From positions 1 to 64,000 of the forward strand of contig NZ_JAYMEM010000030.1 of assembly GCF_037029465.1 (NCBI RefSeq): a stretch of 64,000 nt of DNA, given 5' to 3'. The position numbers and the translations under genes were made by a program. Numbering within the stretch: position 1 is the first letter of the stretch; every line of letters begins with the position of its first letter. The DNA is from Mesoflavibacter sp037029465 (GTDB lineage: Bacteria > Bacteroidota > Bacteroidia > Flavobacteriales > Flavobacteriaceae). The notes under the pieces are model-generated. The model made no database searches, was not told the DNA's origin, and saw only the letters and a program-made list of their open reading frames with translations. Shown here one piece after another: positions 63,271-64,000 of this stretch.

Positions 63271-64000
63271 TTAATTTTTAATAGATTTGATGAATTCTTC
63301 TATTTTATTAACATTGTTTTTTGATAAGTGCTTTATAAATGCACTTCCAATAATAGCGCCTTTAGCATAAGTTGTGGCTTGAGTAAAAGTATCGTTGTTA
63401 TTAATTCCGAAACCAACGATTTGCGGATTGTTAAGTTGCATATCTGCAATGCGCTTAAAATAATTGGTTTGCGTATCACCAAAACCTTTACTGCTTCCTG
63501 TAACACTCGCGCTACTAACCATATAAATAAATCCGTTTGAAATAGAATCTATAAATTTAATACGCTCTTTTGAGGTTTGAGGTGTAATTAAAAATACATT
63601 TATTAATCCGTACTTTTCAAAAGTACTTTTGTATTGTTCGTTATACACATCTACTGGCAAATCAGGAATTATTAATCCATCTATACCAATTTCTTGACAT
63701 TTTTTACAAAAAGCCTCAACACCATATTGCAACATCGGATTAAAATATCCCATAATAATTAATGGAATAGAAACGGTTTTTCTTACATCTTTTAATTGCT
63801 TAAAAAGCACTTCTGTAGTCATTCCGTTTTTTAAAGCTTCTGTAGAGCTTGCTTGTATGGTTGGTCCATCTGCTAAAGGATCGCTAAAAGGTAAACCTAT
63901 TTCGATCATATCTACACCACTTTCTTCTAAGTTTTGAATGATGGTTGTAGTATCATCTAAATTAGGATAACCGGCTGTAAAATATATAGATAAAAGCTTT
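63271..64000 (-). CDS. trpA: Tryptophan synthase alpha subunit, 5' end outside the window
   Basis: Converts indole-3-glycerol phosphate to indole and GAP. The frame stays open to the window edge; the first residues seen are KLLSIYFTAGYPNLDD, followed by the catalytic Glu in MIEIGLPFSDPLADGP. The catalytic Asp is probably in GLIIPDLPVDVY, and the phosphate loop ends with IGSAFI. About 243 residues are visible and only a few N-terminal ones are missing. The gene starts upstream on the minus strand, presumably after trpB. Confidence 0.95.
   Translation of the reverse strand, partial: KLLSIYFTAGYPNLDDTTTIIQNLEESGVDMIEIGLPFSDPLADGPTIQASSTEALKNGMTTEVLFKQLKDVRKTVSIPLIIMGYFNPMLQYGVEAFCKKCQEIGIDGLIIPDLPVDVYNEQYKSTFEKYGLINVFLITPQTSKERIKFIDSISNGFIYMVSSASVTGSSKGFGDTQTNYFKRIADMQLNNPQIVGFGINNNDTFTQATTYAKGAIIGSAFIKHLSKNNVNKIEEFIKSIKN

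Overview
The window is AT-rich and looks like a core chromosomal segment of a marine-type member of the Flavobacteriaceae (Bacteroidota). The reasons are the gliding/type IX secretion genes gldJ, porU and porV, many promoters with the Bacteroidota -7 element TAnnTTTG, the small ribosomal protein bTHX, secreted proteins with signal peptides ending in AQ, lipoproteins of the SCSKDE type, and a weak reliance on Shine-Dalgarno sites. I see no phage, insertion sequence, integrase or CRISPR array. The genus cannot be decided from the sequence alone. Layout: (1) 1-350 is the end of an rRNA operon (23S 3' tail, 5S, terminator). (2) 0.4-13.5 kb carries a Pif1-like helicase with a RecQ-type tail, an acyl-CoA dehydrogenase, anmK, a translationally coupled pair of unknown secreted proteins behind a perfect palindrome, an amino-acid dehydrogenase, NhaD, and the ExbB-ExbD-TonB-FolC operon. 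(3) 13.5-22.2 kb carries tRNA-Val, murF and gldJ on the minus strand, and porU-porV diverging from gldJ. (4) 22.2-30.4 kb carries cdd, pdhA-pdhC (E1 alpha and a double-lipoyl E2, with no E1 beta alongside), an SDR enzyme, a thioredoxin-like protein, ctlX and an orphan TPR histidine kinase. (5) 30.7-41.4 kb carries argS, a nitroreductase/HxlR divergent pair with a clear operator candidate, SprT-manC-DUF389, mlaEF and pafA. (6) 41.4-50.9 kb carries a minus-strand lipid operon (LUD protein, cdsA, psd, acyl-CoA-binding protein, SdpI-like protein), rsfS-ftsH, birA, a SRPBCC protein, pyrE, a NUDIX protein and an M14 peptidase. (7) 51-64 kb carries SulP, coaD, a four-helix-bundle protein, ddl, a membrane PASTA protein, rluD, a dispersed-repeat candidate, yaaA, bTHX, a UDG-like protein, a DEAD-box helicase coupled to DUF6500 and VF530, YitT, trmL, DUF805 and a 5'-truncated trpA. 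Two small genes, bTHX (43 aa) and a 48-aa ORF, were found by translating the gaps. The most unusual signals are regulatory or architectural: an inverted repeat over the nitroreductase transcription start beside its HxlR regulator; a 9-1-9 palindrome ahead of the unknown secreted pair; two promoters placed so that the mRNA should begin at or next to the AUG; four convergent gene pairs whose stop codons interlock in a single TTAA; and a DEAD-box helicase gene joined without spacing to two small conserved genes. Nothing here proves a wholly new system. These are the places I would check first.
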